64,000 bases of DNA from Serratia marcescens subsp. marcescens ATCC 13880. Lineage in GTDB: Bacteria > Pseudomonadota > Gammaproteobacteria > Enterobacterales > Enterobacteriaceae. The notes under the pieces are model-generated. The model searched no databases and was not told where the DNA came from. It was given only the letters and a program-made list of their open reading frames with translations. Position 1 is the stretch's first letter. Each line of letters begins with the position of its first letter. The stretch lies in the NCBI RefSeq assembly GCF_017299535.1, contig NZ_CP071238.1:558001-622000 (forward strand). The letters are read 5' to 3'. The position numbers were made by a program, and so were the translations under genes. Below are positions 50,218 to 57,930 of this stretch, in pieces.

Positions 50218-51009
50218 ATGAGCGCAACCTATGCGGCCGATGCCTTTGCAGGGCAGGTGGTGCTGGTGACCGGCGGCGCGCAGGGCATTGGGCTGGCGAT
50301 CGTCAGCGCCTTTGCCCGGCTGGGCGCCGAGGTGACGATCGCGGACGTGCAGTTGCCGCAGGCGCAGGCGGCGGCGCAAACGCTGCGGGACGAAGGGTTG
50401 AACGTGCAGGCGCTGGCCTGCGATCTGGCCGAGCCGGGGCAGATAGCCGAGTTGGTGGCGGCGGTGGGCGAGCGGCATCAACGGCTGGATGTGGTGATCC
50501 ACAACGCCGCCTATTTTCCGCTGACGCCGTTCGCTGCCATCGACGCGGCCCTGTTGCAACGCACGCTGAGCGTCAATCTGATGGCGCCGTTCTTTCTGGC
50601 GCAAACGGCGCTGCCGTGGATGCGCCGCGCCGGCGGCGGCAGCCTGCTGGTGACCTCGTCGGTGACCGGCCCGCGGGTGGCGTATCCGGGGCTGGCGCAC
50701 TACGCCGCCTCCAAGGCCGGGGTGAACGGGTTTATTCGCGCGGCGGCGCTGGAGCTGGCGGCGGAGAATATTCGCGTCAACGGCGTGGAGCCGGGGATGA
50801 TCCGCACGCCGGCGATGGCCAACCTGGGCGATGCGCAGGTGAATCAGGCGATCGCCGCTGCGGTGCCGCTCGGGCGGCTGGGGGAACCGGAAGACATCGC
50901 CGCGGCGATGGTGTTTCTCGCCTCGCCGGCGGCGGCCTATATCACTGGCCAGACGCTGGTGGTGGACGGCGGCGCGCTGTTGCCGGAAACGAATTCTCTG
51001 CTTACTTGA
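50218..51009 (+). CDS. Second SDR oxidoreductase in the MoaF operon
   Basis: A 263-residue SDR with TGGAQGIGLAIV (about 18-29), HNAAYFPLTPF for the NNAG region, Ser in LLVTSSVTGPR and Tyr/Lys in HYAASKAGVNGF (about 161-172), then VEPGMIRTPAM. It is a different subfamily from the SDR at 48622, with ITGQTLVVDGG near its end. It is the last gene of the operon, and a weak hairpin follows. It may correspond to Klebsiella MoaE, which is described as an oxidoreductase. Confidence 0.85.
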   Translation: MSATYAADAFAGQVVLVTGGAQGIGLAIVSAFARLGAEVTIADVQLPQAQAAAQTLRDEGLNVQALACDLAEPGQIAELVAAVGERHQRLDVVIHNAAYFPLTPFAAIDAALLQRTLSVNLMAPFFLAQTALPWMRRAGGGSLLVTSSVTGPRVAYPGLAHYAASKAGVNGFIRAAALELAAENIRVNGVEPGMIRTPAMANLGDAQVNQAIAAAVPLGRLGEPEDIAAAMVFLASPAAAYITGQTLVVDGGALLPETNSLLT

Positions 51010-51016
51010 CGCTGCA

Positions 51017-51035
51017 GCGTTGTTGGCTGCAACGC
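51017..51035. terminator. Weak hairpin between the MoaF operon and hpaR
   Basis: GCGTTG (51017-51022), TTGGCTG, CAACGC (51030-51035), then CAATTAATTT. A 6-bp stem in the convergent gap; T content downstream is modest. Confidence 0.4.
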
Positions 51036-51065
51036 CAATTAATTTGAGAATTCCGGTTGGTTAAA

Positions 51066-51518
51066 TCACTGCTTGGCGGGATGCGCGGTGACGTTGGCGG
51101 GCAGGCTGTCGCCCAGGGTGATCAGCTCGTCCAGCAACGTCATCAGTTGGTCCATTTTCTGCCGCGAGAAAGCGGCTTCAATCTCGGCGTAGCCCTGTTC
51201 CACCTGGTGGCGCGCCACTTCATACAGATCCTGGCCCTGTTGGGTCAGCGACACGTACAGCTTGCGCTGATCGTTAACCGGCTTGAGGCGGAAGATCAGC
51301 TTATCACGCTCCATGCGCGACAGAATGCCGGTCAGGCTGGGACGCAGGATGCAGGTTTCCGCCGCCAGTTCGTGGAATTCGATCGAACGGCTGTTGGCCA
51401 GCACGCGGATGATGCGCCACTGCTGTTCGGTCAGGTTGTGGCTTTTCAGGATCGGGCGGAAGAACCCCATGGCGGTTTCACGCGCCTGCAGCAGGGCGAT
51501 GGTTAACGATTCATGCAT
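51066..51518 (-). CDS. hpaR: HpaR, MarR-family repressor of 4-hydroxyphenylacetate catabolism
   Basis: A 150-residue MarR protein. The start MHESLTIALLQARETAM and the blocks ILKSHNLTEQQWRIIRVLAN, ILRPSLTGILSRMERDKLI (recognition helix and wing, about 60-78) match E. coli HpaR closely; ATG 51516-51518 corresponds to the E. coli start, and a longer reading adds 16 residues without support. HpaR represses the meta-cleavage operon until 4-hydroxyphenylacetate or a homologue binds. It is divergent from hpaG1 and its probable operator is at 51791. Confidence 0.92.
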   Translation of the reverse strand: MHESLTIALLQARETAMGFFRPILKSHNLTEQQWRIIRVLANSRSIEFHELAAETCILRPSLTGILSRMERDKLIFRLKPVNDQRKLYVSLTQQGQDLYEVARHQVEQGYAEIEAAFSRQKMDQLMTLLDELITLGDSLPANVTAHPAKQ

Positions 51519-51726
51519 AAGTTTGGCCTTAGCTATCAAGGTGTTCGCTGTTACGGCGCTCGTCATGGGGGCGCCTGCCCCGCAAAGCCCGATTTTGTTA
51601 ATAACTTAATAGTAGCCAAAGTTACCCGTAGGGATAAAGCAAAAATGCGCGGCGCAGCGAAAAATGGCGAGAAAAATGATTAATGCGTTGAATAATCACG
51701 CCAATGTTCGTTGTTTGTGAATATTT

Positions 51727-51742
51727 TGTTATCACGATCACA
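51727..51742 (+). promoter_or_regulatory. CRP-like site upstream of hpaG
   Basis: TGTTA-TCACGA-TCACA matches TGTGA-N6-TCACA at 8 of 10 positions and is centred about 58 bp before the expected hpaG start site, a usual class I distance. The E. coli hpa genes are known to respond to CRP. Confidence 0.6.
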
Positions 51743-51790
51743 AATCATTCCAAGCGCGTTGCGTAAAAGCTGCACAGCGTATAAAAGTAA

Positions 51791-51808
51791 TCATTAATAT
51801 GTTAATGA
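51791..51808. promoter_or_regulatory. TCATTAA-N4-TTAATGA palindrome, presumed HpaR operator
   Basis: TCATTAA (51791-51797), TATG, TTAATGA (51802-51808). It covers the expected hpaG transcription start (about 51793), a position suited to repression by a MarR dimer. The same palindrome occurs at 43262. Confidence 0.65.
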
Positions 51809-51845
51809 ATGCCGGTTGTCATGTTTTGCCATTGGAGGAGTTCGC

Positions 51846-52478
51846 ATGAAAGGCACCGTATTTTCCGTTGCGCTGAACCACCGCAGCCAACTGGACGCCT
51901 GGGATCAGGCGTTTCACCAGCCGCCGTATCAAACCCCGCCCAAAACCCCGGTGTGGTTTATCAAACCGCGCAACACCCACCTCGCCAACGGCGGGGCGAT
52001 CCCGTTTCCGGCCGGTGAAACCGTGCAGAGCGGCGGCACGCTGGCGGTGATCATCGGCGATACCGCGCGCAAGGTGCCGGCGGCGCAGGTGGGCCGTTAT
52101 CTGGCCGGGTATGCGTTGGCCAACGACGTCAGCCTGCCGGAAAGCAGCTTCTACCGCCCGGCGATCAAGGCCAAATGCCGCGACGGGTTCTGCCCGCTGG
52201 GAGAGATCGGCCAGCTGGAGAATGCCGATCGGCTGGAGATCGTCACCGAGATCAACGGCGTGGAGCAGGATCGCTGGTCCACCGCCGATCTGGTGCGCTC
52301 GGTGCCGGAACTGATCGCCGCCATCAGCGATTTCATCACCCTGCAGCCGGGCGATGCGGTGCTGATCGGCACCCCGCACCAGCGGGTGGAGATCAAACCG
52401 GGGGATGAGGTGACGGTGCGCGCCGCCGGCCTGCCCACTCTCACCAACCGCGTCACCCAGGCAGGAGCTGCATCATGA
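51846..52478 (+). CDS. hpaG1: HpaG1, N-terminal isomerase/decarboxylase subunit
   Basis: A 210-residue fumarylacetoacetate hydrolase-fold protein matching the first half of E. coli HpaG (429 residues). KTPVWFIKPRNTHLANG, AVIIGDTARKVP and ITLQPGDAVLIGTP are the family blocks. With HpaG2 it forms the 5-oxopent-3-ene-1,2,5-tricarboxylate decarboxylase / isomerase step. Some FAH metal ligands are replaced, as in the E. coli N-terminal half. TTGGAGGAG precedes the ATG; a 4-bp overlap joins it to hpaG2. Confidence 0.92.
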   Translation: MKGTVFSVALNHRSQLDAWDQAFHQPPYQTPPKTPVWFIKPRNTHLANGGAIPFPAGETVQSGGTLAVIIGDTARKVPAAQVGRYLAGYALANDVSLPESSFYRPAIKAKCRDGFCPLGEIGQLENADRLEIVTEINGVEQDRWSTADLVRSVPELIAAISDFITLQPGDAVLIGTPHQRVEIKPGDEVTVRAAGLPTLTNRVTQAGAAS

Positions 52479-53239
52479 AACATGCCCGTATTCGCCATCA
52501 TGGCCAGATCGTCAACGTTCAGGTGGACGACCAGCTGCGCGTCACGCTGCCGAACGGCGAGGTGCTGCAGGAGCGCGAAGTGGAATGGCTGCCGCCGGCG
52601 CAGGGCACGGTGTTCGCCCTGGGGCTGAACTATGCCGACCACGCCAGCGAGCTGGAATTCAAGGCGCCGGAAGAGCCGCTGGTGTTCCTTAAGGCGCCGA
52701 ACACCCTGACCGGCCACCGTCAGGTGTCGGTACGCCCGGCCGGCGTGGAGTACATGCATTACGAAGCCGAGCTGGTGGCGGTGATCGGCAAGACCGCGCG
52801 CAACGTCAGCCGCGAGCGCGCCATGGAGTATGTGGCGGGTTACACCCTGTGCAACGACTACGCCATCCGCGACTACCTGGAGAACTACTACCGGCCGAAT
52901 CTGCGGGTGAAGAGCCGCGATACCCTGACGCCGATCGGGCCGTACATTGTCGATCGCGACGACGTCGCCGATCCGCACCGGCTGGCGCTCAGCACCTACG
53001 TCAACGGCGAGCTGCGCCAGCGCGGCAGCACCGCCGACATGATTTTCGACATTCCGTTCCTGATCGCCTACCTGAGCGAATTCATGACGCTGCAGCCGGG
53101 CGACATGATCGCCACCGGCACGCCGAAAGGGCTGGCCGACGTGCAGCCGGGCGATGAAGTGGTGGTGGAGATCGAGGGCATCGGCCGTCTGGTTAACCAC
53201 ATTATCAGTGAAAAAGATTACGAGGAGAGCCTGCGATGA
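52475..53239 (+). CDS. hpaG2: HpaG2, C-terminal isomerase/decarboxylase subunit
   Basis: A 254-residue FAH-fold protein. FALGLNYADHASELEFKAPE (about 44-63), MHYEAELVAVIGKTARNVS with the metal-binding Glu residues (about 94-112), GYTLCNDYAIRD with the Asp, and MTLQPGDMIATGTPKGL are intact, so this half carries the metal site. It corresponds to the C-terminal half of E. coli HpaG. The split into two genes is common outside E. coli. It overlaps hpaG1 and hpaE by 4 bp each. Confidence 0.93.
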   Translation: MKHARIRHHGQIVNVQVDDQLRVTLPNGEVLQEREVEWLPPAQGTVFALGLNYADHASELEFKAPEEPLVFLKAPNTLTGHRQVSVRPAGVEYMHYEAELVAVIGKTARNVSRERAMEYVAGYTLCNDYAIRDYLENYYRPNLRVKSRDTLTPIGPYIVDRDDVADPHRLALSTYVNGELRQRGSTADMIFDIPFLIAYLSEFMTLQPGDMIATGTPKGLADVQPGDEVVVEIEGIGRLVNHIISEKDYEESLR

Positions 53240-54690
53240 AAACCATCAACCACTGGATCAACGGCAAGAACGTCGCCAGCAAAGAGTATTTCACCACCAC
53301 CAACCCGGCGAACGGCGAGGTGCTGGCAGAAGTGGCCTCCGGCGGTCAGCTGGAGATCGACCAGGCGGTGGCGGCCGCGAAAGAGGCTTTCCCCAAATGG
53401 GCCAACACGCCGATGAAAGAGCGCGCGCGCCTGATGCGCCGTCTGGGTGAACTGATCGACCAGAACGTGCCGCAGATCGCCGAAATGGAAACCGCCGACA
53501 CCGGCCTGCCGATCCATCAGACCAAAAACGTGCTGATCCCGCGCGCTTCGCACAACTTCGAGTTCTTCGCCGAGGTGTGCCAGCAGATGAACGGCAAGAC
53601 CTACCCGGTGGACGACAAGATGCTCAACTACACGCTGGTGCAGCCGGTGGGGGTGTGCGCGCTGGTGTCGCCGTGGAACGTGCCGTTCATGACCGCCACC
53701 TGGAAAACCGCGCCTTGCCTGGCGCTGGGCAACACGGCGGTGCTGAAGATGTCCGAACTGTCGCCGCTGAGCGCCGATCGCCTGGGCGAGCTGGCGCTGG
53801 AGGCCGGCATTCCGGCCGGGGTGCTGAACGTGGTGCAGGGCTACGGCGCCACCGCCGGCGACGCGCTGGTGCGCCATAAAGACGTGCGCGCGGTCTCCTT
53901 CACCGGCGGCACCGCCACCGGCCGCCGCATCATCGAAAGTGCCGGGCTGAAGAAATTCTCCATGGAGCTGGGCGGCAAGTCGCCGGTGCTGATCTTTGAA
54001 GACGCCGACATCGAGCGAGCGCTCGACGCCGCGCTGTTCACCATCTTCTCGATCAACGGCGAACGCTGCACCGCCGGCTCGCGCATCTTCATTCAGGAGA
54101 GCATCTACCCGGAATTCGTCAAACGCTTCGCCGAGCGCGCCAACCGTCTGCGCGTGGGCGATCCGCAAGATCCCAACACCCAGGTGGGGGCGCTGATCAG
54201 CCCGCAGCACTGGGAAAAAGTCTCCGGCTATATCCGCCTCGGGGTGGAAGAAGGGGCGACCCTGCTGGCCGGCGGCCCGGATAAACCGGCCGGTTTGAGC
54301 CACGGCAACTTCCTGCGCCCGACGGTGCTGGCGGATGTCGACAACCGGATGCGCGTGGCGCAGGAGGAGATCTTCGGGCCGGTGGCCTGCCTGTTGCCGT
54401 TCAAGTCGGAAGAAGACGGCCTGCGCATGGCCAACGACGTGGAGTACGGCCTGGCGTCGTACATCTGGACGCAGGATGTGAGCAAGGTTCTGCGCCTGGC
54501 CCGCGGCATTGAAGCCGGCATGGTTTTCGTCAACACCCAAAACGTGCGCGATCTGCGCCAGCCGTTCGGCGGCGTGAAAGCCTCCGGCACCGGCCGCGAA
54601 GGCGGCGAATACAGCTTCGAAGTGTTCGCCGAAATGAAGAACGTGTGCATTTCCATGGGCGACCACCCGATCCCGAAATGGGGCGTTTGA
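53236..54690 (+). CDS. hpaE: HpaE, 5-carboxymethyl-2-hydroxymuconate semialdehyde dehydrogenase
   Basis: A 484-residue aldehyde dehydrogenase. GVCALVSPWNVPFMTATWK (about 138-156), FTGGTATGRRIIES, ELGGKSPVLIFEDAD with the general-base Glu (about 248), and NGERCTAGSRIF with the catalytic Cys (about 282) are intact. It oxidises the semialdehyde formed by ring cleavage to the acid with NAD. ATGA overlap with hpaG2. Length matches E. coli HpaE. Confidence 0.95.
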   Translation: MKTINHWINGKNVASKEYFTTTNPANGEVLAEVASGGQLEIDQAVAAAKEAFPKWANTPMKERARLMRRLGELIDQNVPQIAEMETADTGLPIHQTKNVLIPRASHNFEFFAEVCQQMNGKTYPVDDKMLNYTLVQPVGVCALVSPWNVPFMTATWKTAPCLALGNTAVLKMSELSPLSADRLGELALEAGIPAGVLNVVQGYGATAGDALVRHKDVRAVSFTGGTATGRRIIESAGLKKFSMELGGKSPVLIFEDADIERALDAALFTIFSINGERCTAGSRIFIQESIYPEFVKRFAERANRLRVGDPQDPNTQVGALISPQHWEKVSGYIRLGVEEGATLLAGGPDKPAGLSHGNFLRPTVLADVDNRMRVAQEEIFGPVACLLPFKSEEDGLRMANDVEYGLASYIWTQDVSKVLRLARGIEAGMVFVNTQNVRDLRQPFGGVKASGTGREGGEYSFEVFAEMKNVCISMGDHPIPKWGV

Positions 54691-54727
54691 GCCTCAGGCC
54701 ACAATAATAACGAAAGAGATGAGAACA

Positions 54728-55801
54728 ATGACGACAAAACTGACCACTGATGCTGTCCCTGCTCCCGACGTCGTGCGCTGTGCCTACATGGAAATTCAGG
54801 TCACGAACCTTCAAGCCGCACGCGAATTTTACGTCGATATCCTCGGCCTGGTCGTGACCGCCGAAGAGGATAAAACCCTCTACCTGCGTTCGATGGAGGA
54901 GTTCATTCACCATAACCTGGTGCTGCGCGAAGGCCCGGTCGCCGCCGTGGCGGCGTTTGCTTTCCGCGTGCGCACGCCGGAAGACGTCGATCGCGCCGAA
55001 GCGTATTTCAAGGCGCTTGGTTGCCGCACCGAGCGGCGGGTGAACGGGTTCGCCAAAGGCATCGGCGATGCGGTGCGGGTAGAGGACCCGCTCGGTTTCC
55101 CGTATGAGTTTTTCTACGACGTGCAGCACGTCGAGCGTCTGGCCTGGCGCTACGATCTGTATACGCCGGGCGCGCTGGTGCGCCTCGACCACTTTAACCA
55201 AATCACCCCTGACGTGCCGCGCGCCGTGGAATACATCCAGGGGCTGGGCTTCCGCGTGACGGAAGACATCCGCGATGAAGACGGCGTGGTTTACGCCGCC
55301 TGGATGCGCCGCAAGGCGACGGTGCACGATACCGCGATGACCGGCGGCGCCGGGCCGCGCATGCACCACATCGCCTTCGCCACCCATGAAAAGCACAACA
55401 TTTTGGCCATCTGCGACAAGCTCGGCGCGCTGCGAAAATCCGATGTGATCGAACGCGGCCCCGGCCGTCACGGCGTCTCCAACGCGTTTTATCTCTACCT
55501 GCGCGATCCCGATGGCCACCGCGTGGAAATCTACACGCAGGATTACTATACCGGCGATCCGGACAACCCGACCGTGACTTGGGACGTGCATGACAACCAG
55601 CGCCGCGACTGGTGGGGCAATCCGGTGGTGCCGAGCTGGTACACCGAAGGCTCGTTGGTGCTGGATCTCGATGGGCAGCCGCAGCCGGTCATCGAGCGCA
55701 GTGCGCCCAGCGAAATGGCCGTCACCATCGGCGCAGACGGTTTTTCCTATACCCGCGAGGGCGATACGGAAAAAGGTTTCAAACTTGGCAATACGCTGTA
55801 A
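54728..55801 (+). CDS. hpaD: Homoprotocatechuate 2,3-dioxygenase, VOC (HPCD/MndD) type
   Basis: A 357-residue extradiol dioxygenase with vicinal-oxygen-chelate domains, in the hpaD position of the operon. It is not related to E. coli HpaD (LigB type, about 283 residues) but to Brevibacterium fuscum HPCD and Arthrobacter MndD. Counting from ATG 54728, metal ligands fall at His155 (LDHFNQ), His214 (MHHIAF) and Glu267 (HRVEIY), and second-sphere residues at Trp192, His200, Arg243, His248 and Tyr257, all identical in residue and number to those known for HPCD. It cleaves 3,4-dihydroxyphenylacetate next to the ring hydroxyls with Fe(II) or Mn(II). The numbering agreement supports this start over the one at 54719. 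Confidence 0.95.
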   Translation: MTTKLTTDAVPAPDVVRCAYMEIQVTNLQAAREFYVDILGLVVTAEEDKTLYLRSMEEFIHHNLVLREGPVAAVAAFAFRVRTPEDVDRAEAYFKALGCRTERRVNGFAKGIGDAVRVEDPLGFPYEFFYDVQHVERLAWRYDLYTPGALVRLDHFNQITPDVPRAVEYIQGLGFRVTEDIRDEDGVVYAAWMRRKATVHDTAMTGGAGPRMHHIAFATHEKHNILAICDKLGALRKSDVIERGPGRHGVSNAFYLYLRDPDGHRVEIYTQDYYTGDPDNPTVTWDVHDNQRRDWWGNPVVPSWYTEGSLVLDLDGQPQPVIERSAPSEMAVTIGADGFSYTREGDTEKGFKLGNTL

Positions 55802-55851
55802 ATGCCGCTGCGCGGGCCGCGCCCGCGCCTATGCGCCGTCTGGAGAACGCT

Positions 55852-56238
55852 ATGCCCCATTTTTACGCTGAATGCACCGACAACATCCGCCGTGAGGCGG
55901 ATTTGCCCACCCTGTTCGCCAAGGTCAACGAGGCGCTGGCGGCGACCGGCATCTTCCCGCTGGCCGGCGTGCGCAGCCGCGCCATCTGGCTCGACACCTG
56001 GCAGATGGCCGACGGCAAACAGGATTACGCCTTCGTGCACATGACGCTGAAGATCGGCCACGGCCGCAGTCTGGAAAGCCGGCAGCAGGTGGGCGAGATG
56101 CTGTTTACGCTGATCAAGGAACACTTCGCCGCGCTGATGGCGCAGCGTTACCTGGCGCTCTCTTTCACCATGGAAGAGCTGGATCCGGTGCTGAATTACA
56201 AACAGAACAATGTCCACGCGCTGTTCAACAAGGCGTGA
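55852..56238 (+). CDS. hpaF: HpaF, 5-carboxymethyl-2-hydroxymuconate delta-isomerase
   Basis: A 128-residue tautomerase-fold protein starting MPHFYAECTDNIRREADLPT; Pro2, exposed after removal of Met1, is the catalytic base. FVHMTLKIGHGRSLESRQQV (about 62-81) and LSFTMEELDPVLNYKQNNVH are conserved with E. coli HpaF (HpcD). It isomerises 5-carboxymethyl-2-hydroxymuconate. ATG 55852 has GGAG 6 bp ahead; the longer frame upstream overlaps hpaD and is not real. Confidence 0.93.
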   Translation: MPHFYAECTDNIRREADLPTLFAKVNEALAATGIFPLAGVRSRAIWLDTWQMADGKQDYAFVHMTLKIGHGRSLESRQQVGEMLFTLIKEHFAALMAQRYLALSFTMEELDPVLNYKQNNVHALFNKA

Positions 56239-56252
56239 ATAAGGGGTCGTAA

Positions 56253-57056
56253 ATGCTGGATAAAGAGCAGGTTAACCGCGCCGTGCAGCGCCTGCATCAG
56301 GCGGAAAAGAGTCGTGAGCAGATCCGCGCCCTGTCGCTCGATCATCCCGAGATCACCATTGAAGACGCCTATGCCATTCAGCGGCAGTGGGTGGAGCTGA
56401 AGATCGCCGAGGGGCGCACGCTCAAAGGCCACAAGATCGGCCTGACCTCACGGGCCATGCAGGTGAGTTCGCAGATCACCGAGCCGGATTACGGCGCGTT
56501 GCTGGACGACATGTTCTTCAACGACGGCAGCGACATTCCGATCGATCGCTTTATCGTGCCGCGGGTGGAGGTGGAACTGGCGTTCGTGCTGGCCAAGCCG
56601 CTGCGCGGGCCGAACTGCACGCTGTTCGACGTCTACAACGCCACCGACTACGTCATTCCGGCGCTGGAGATCATCGATGCGCGCAGCCACAACGTCGATC
56701 CCGAGACGCAGCGGCCGCGCAAGGTGTTCGACACCATCTCCGACAACGCCGCCAACGCCGGGGTGGTGATGGGGGGGCGGCCGATCAAGCCGGATGCGCT
56801 GGATCTGCGTTGGATCTCCGCGCTGCTGTACCGCAACGGCGTGATTGAAGAGTCCGGCGTGGCGGCCGCGGTGCTCAACCACCCGGCCAACGGCGTGGCC
56901 TGGCTGGCCAACAAGCTGGCGCCGTATGAGGTTGAGCTGGAAGCGGGGCAGGTGATCCTCGGCGGTTCCTTCACCCGGCCGGTGCCGGCGCGGCGCGGCG
57001 ATACTTTCCACGTCGACTACGGCCCGATGGGCTGCATCAGCTGCCGCTTCGTCTAA
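56253..57056 (+). CDS. hpaH: HpaH, 2-oxohept-3-ene-1,7-dioate hydratase
   Basis: A 267-residue hydratase of the MhpD/FAH superfamily. [20 protein letters not shown] (about 55-74), [17 protein letters not shown] with the metal-binding Glu pair (about 105-121) and [18 protein letters not shown] are typical. It adds water to the C3-C4 double bond ahead of the aldolase, in a Mg-dependent way. It follows hpaF by 14 bp. Confidence 0.94.
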   Translation: MLDKEQVNRAVQRLHQAEKSREQIRALSLDHPEITIEDAYAIQRQWVELKIAEGRTLKGHKIGLTSRAMQVSSQITEPDYGALLDDMFFNDGSDIPIDRFIVPRVEVELAFVLAKPLRGPNCTLFDVYNATDYVIPALEIIDARSHNVDPETQRPRKVFDTISDNAANAGVVMGGRPIKPDALDLRWISALLYRNGVIEESGVAAAVLNHPANGVAWLANKLAPYEVELEAGQVILGGSFTRPVPARRGDTFHVDYGPMGCISCRFV

Positions 57057-57132
57057 TAAGCCGGCTCGGCGAACCGGGCCGCAATAACCGGGCGGGGGCC
57101 ACGCGGCGCACCCGCTTGTCAGGGAGAATGCG

Positions 57133-57927
57133 ATGTTAACCAACCACTTCAAGCGAGCGCTGCAGGAAAAACGCCCGCAGATCGGGCTGTGGCTCGGCCT
57201 GTGCAGCAGCTACAGCGCCGAGCTGCTGGCCGGCGCCGGTTTCGACTGGCTGCTGATCGACGGCGAACATGCGCCCAACAACGTGCAAACGGTGCTGGGG
57301 CAGCTGCAGGCGGTCGCGCCTTACCCGAGCCAGCCGGTGGTGCGGCCGCCGTGGAACGACGCGGTGATCATCAAGCAGCTGCTGGACGTCGGCGCGCAAA
57401 CCTTATTGATCCCGATGATTCAAAACGCCGAACAGGCGCACGACGCGGTGCGCGCCACGCGCTATCCGCCGCACGGCGTGCGCGGCGTCGGCAGCGCTCT
57501 GGCGCGCGCCTCGCGCTGGAACCGGGTGCCCGATTACCTGCAGCAGGCCGATGAGCAGATGTGCGTGCTGGTGCAGATTGAAACCCGCGAAGCGGTGAAA
57601 AACCTCGACGCCATTTTGCAGGTGGAAGGGGTGGACGGCGTGTTTATCGGCCCGGCTGATCTCAGCGCCGACATGGGCTTTGCCGGCAATCCGCAGCACC
57701 CGGAGGTGCAGCGCACCATCGACGACGCGATTGCCCGCATCCGCGCCGCCGGCAAGGCGCCGGGCATTTTGATGGCCAACAAGGCGCTGGCGCAGCGCTA
57801 TCTGGAAGCCGGCGCGCTGTTCGTCGCGGTAGGGGTGGATACCACTCTGCTGGCGCGGGCGGCGGAAGCCCTGGCGAACGAGTTCAAACAGGGCGGGGCG
57901 CAAGCGCCTTCATCGGGAGTCTACTGA
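57133..57927 (+). CDS. hpaI: HpaI, 4-hydroxy-2-oxoheptanedioate aldolase
   Basis: A 264-residue class II aldolase of the HpcH/HpaI family. [20 protein letters not shown] (about 36-55) with the general-base His45 region, [20 protein letters not shown], the metal ligands Glu in QIETREAV (about 153) and Asp in [14 protein letters not shown] (about 171-184) are present. It splits the final intermediate to pyruvate and succinate semialdehyde. A 76-bp gap separates it from hpaH; AGGGAG precedes the ATG. Confidence 0.95.
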   Translation: MLTNHFKRALQEKRPQIGLWLGLCSSYSAELLAGAGFDWLLIDGEHAPNNVQTVLGQLQAVAPYPSQPVVRPPWNDAVIIKQLLDVGAQTLLIPMIQNAEQAHDAVRATRYPPHGVRGVGSALARASRWNRVPDYLQQADEQMCVLVQIETREAVKNLDAILQVEGVDGVFIGPADLSADMGFAGNPQHPEVQRTIDDAIARIRAAGKAPGILMANKALAQRYLEAGALFVAVGVDTTLLARAAEALANEFKQGGAQAPSSGVY

Positions 57928-57930
57928 ACC

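Larger units (their letters stand above)
51519..51845. other. 327-bp divergent regulatory region hpaR / hpaG
   Basis: No gene. It holds a CRP-like site (51727-51742), the hpaG -10 TATAAA (51780-51785) and the HpaR-like palindrome (51791-51808). Related imperfect AT palindromes near hpaR (TTGTTAATAACTTAATAG around 51595 and ATTAATGCGTTGAAT around 51679) may be secondary HpaR sites. Confidence 0.7.
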
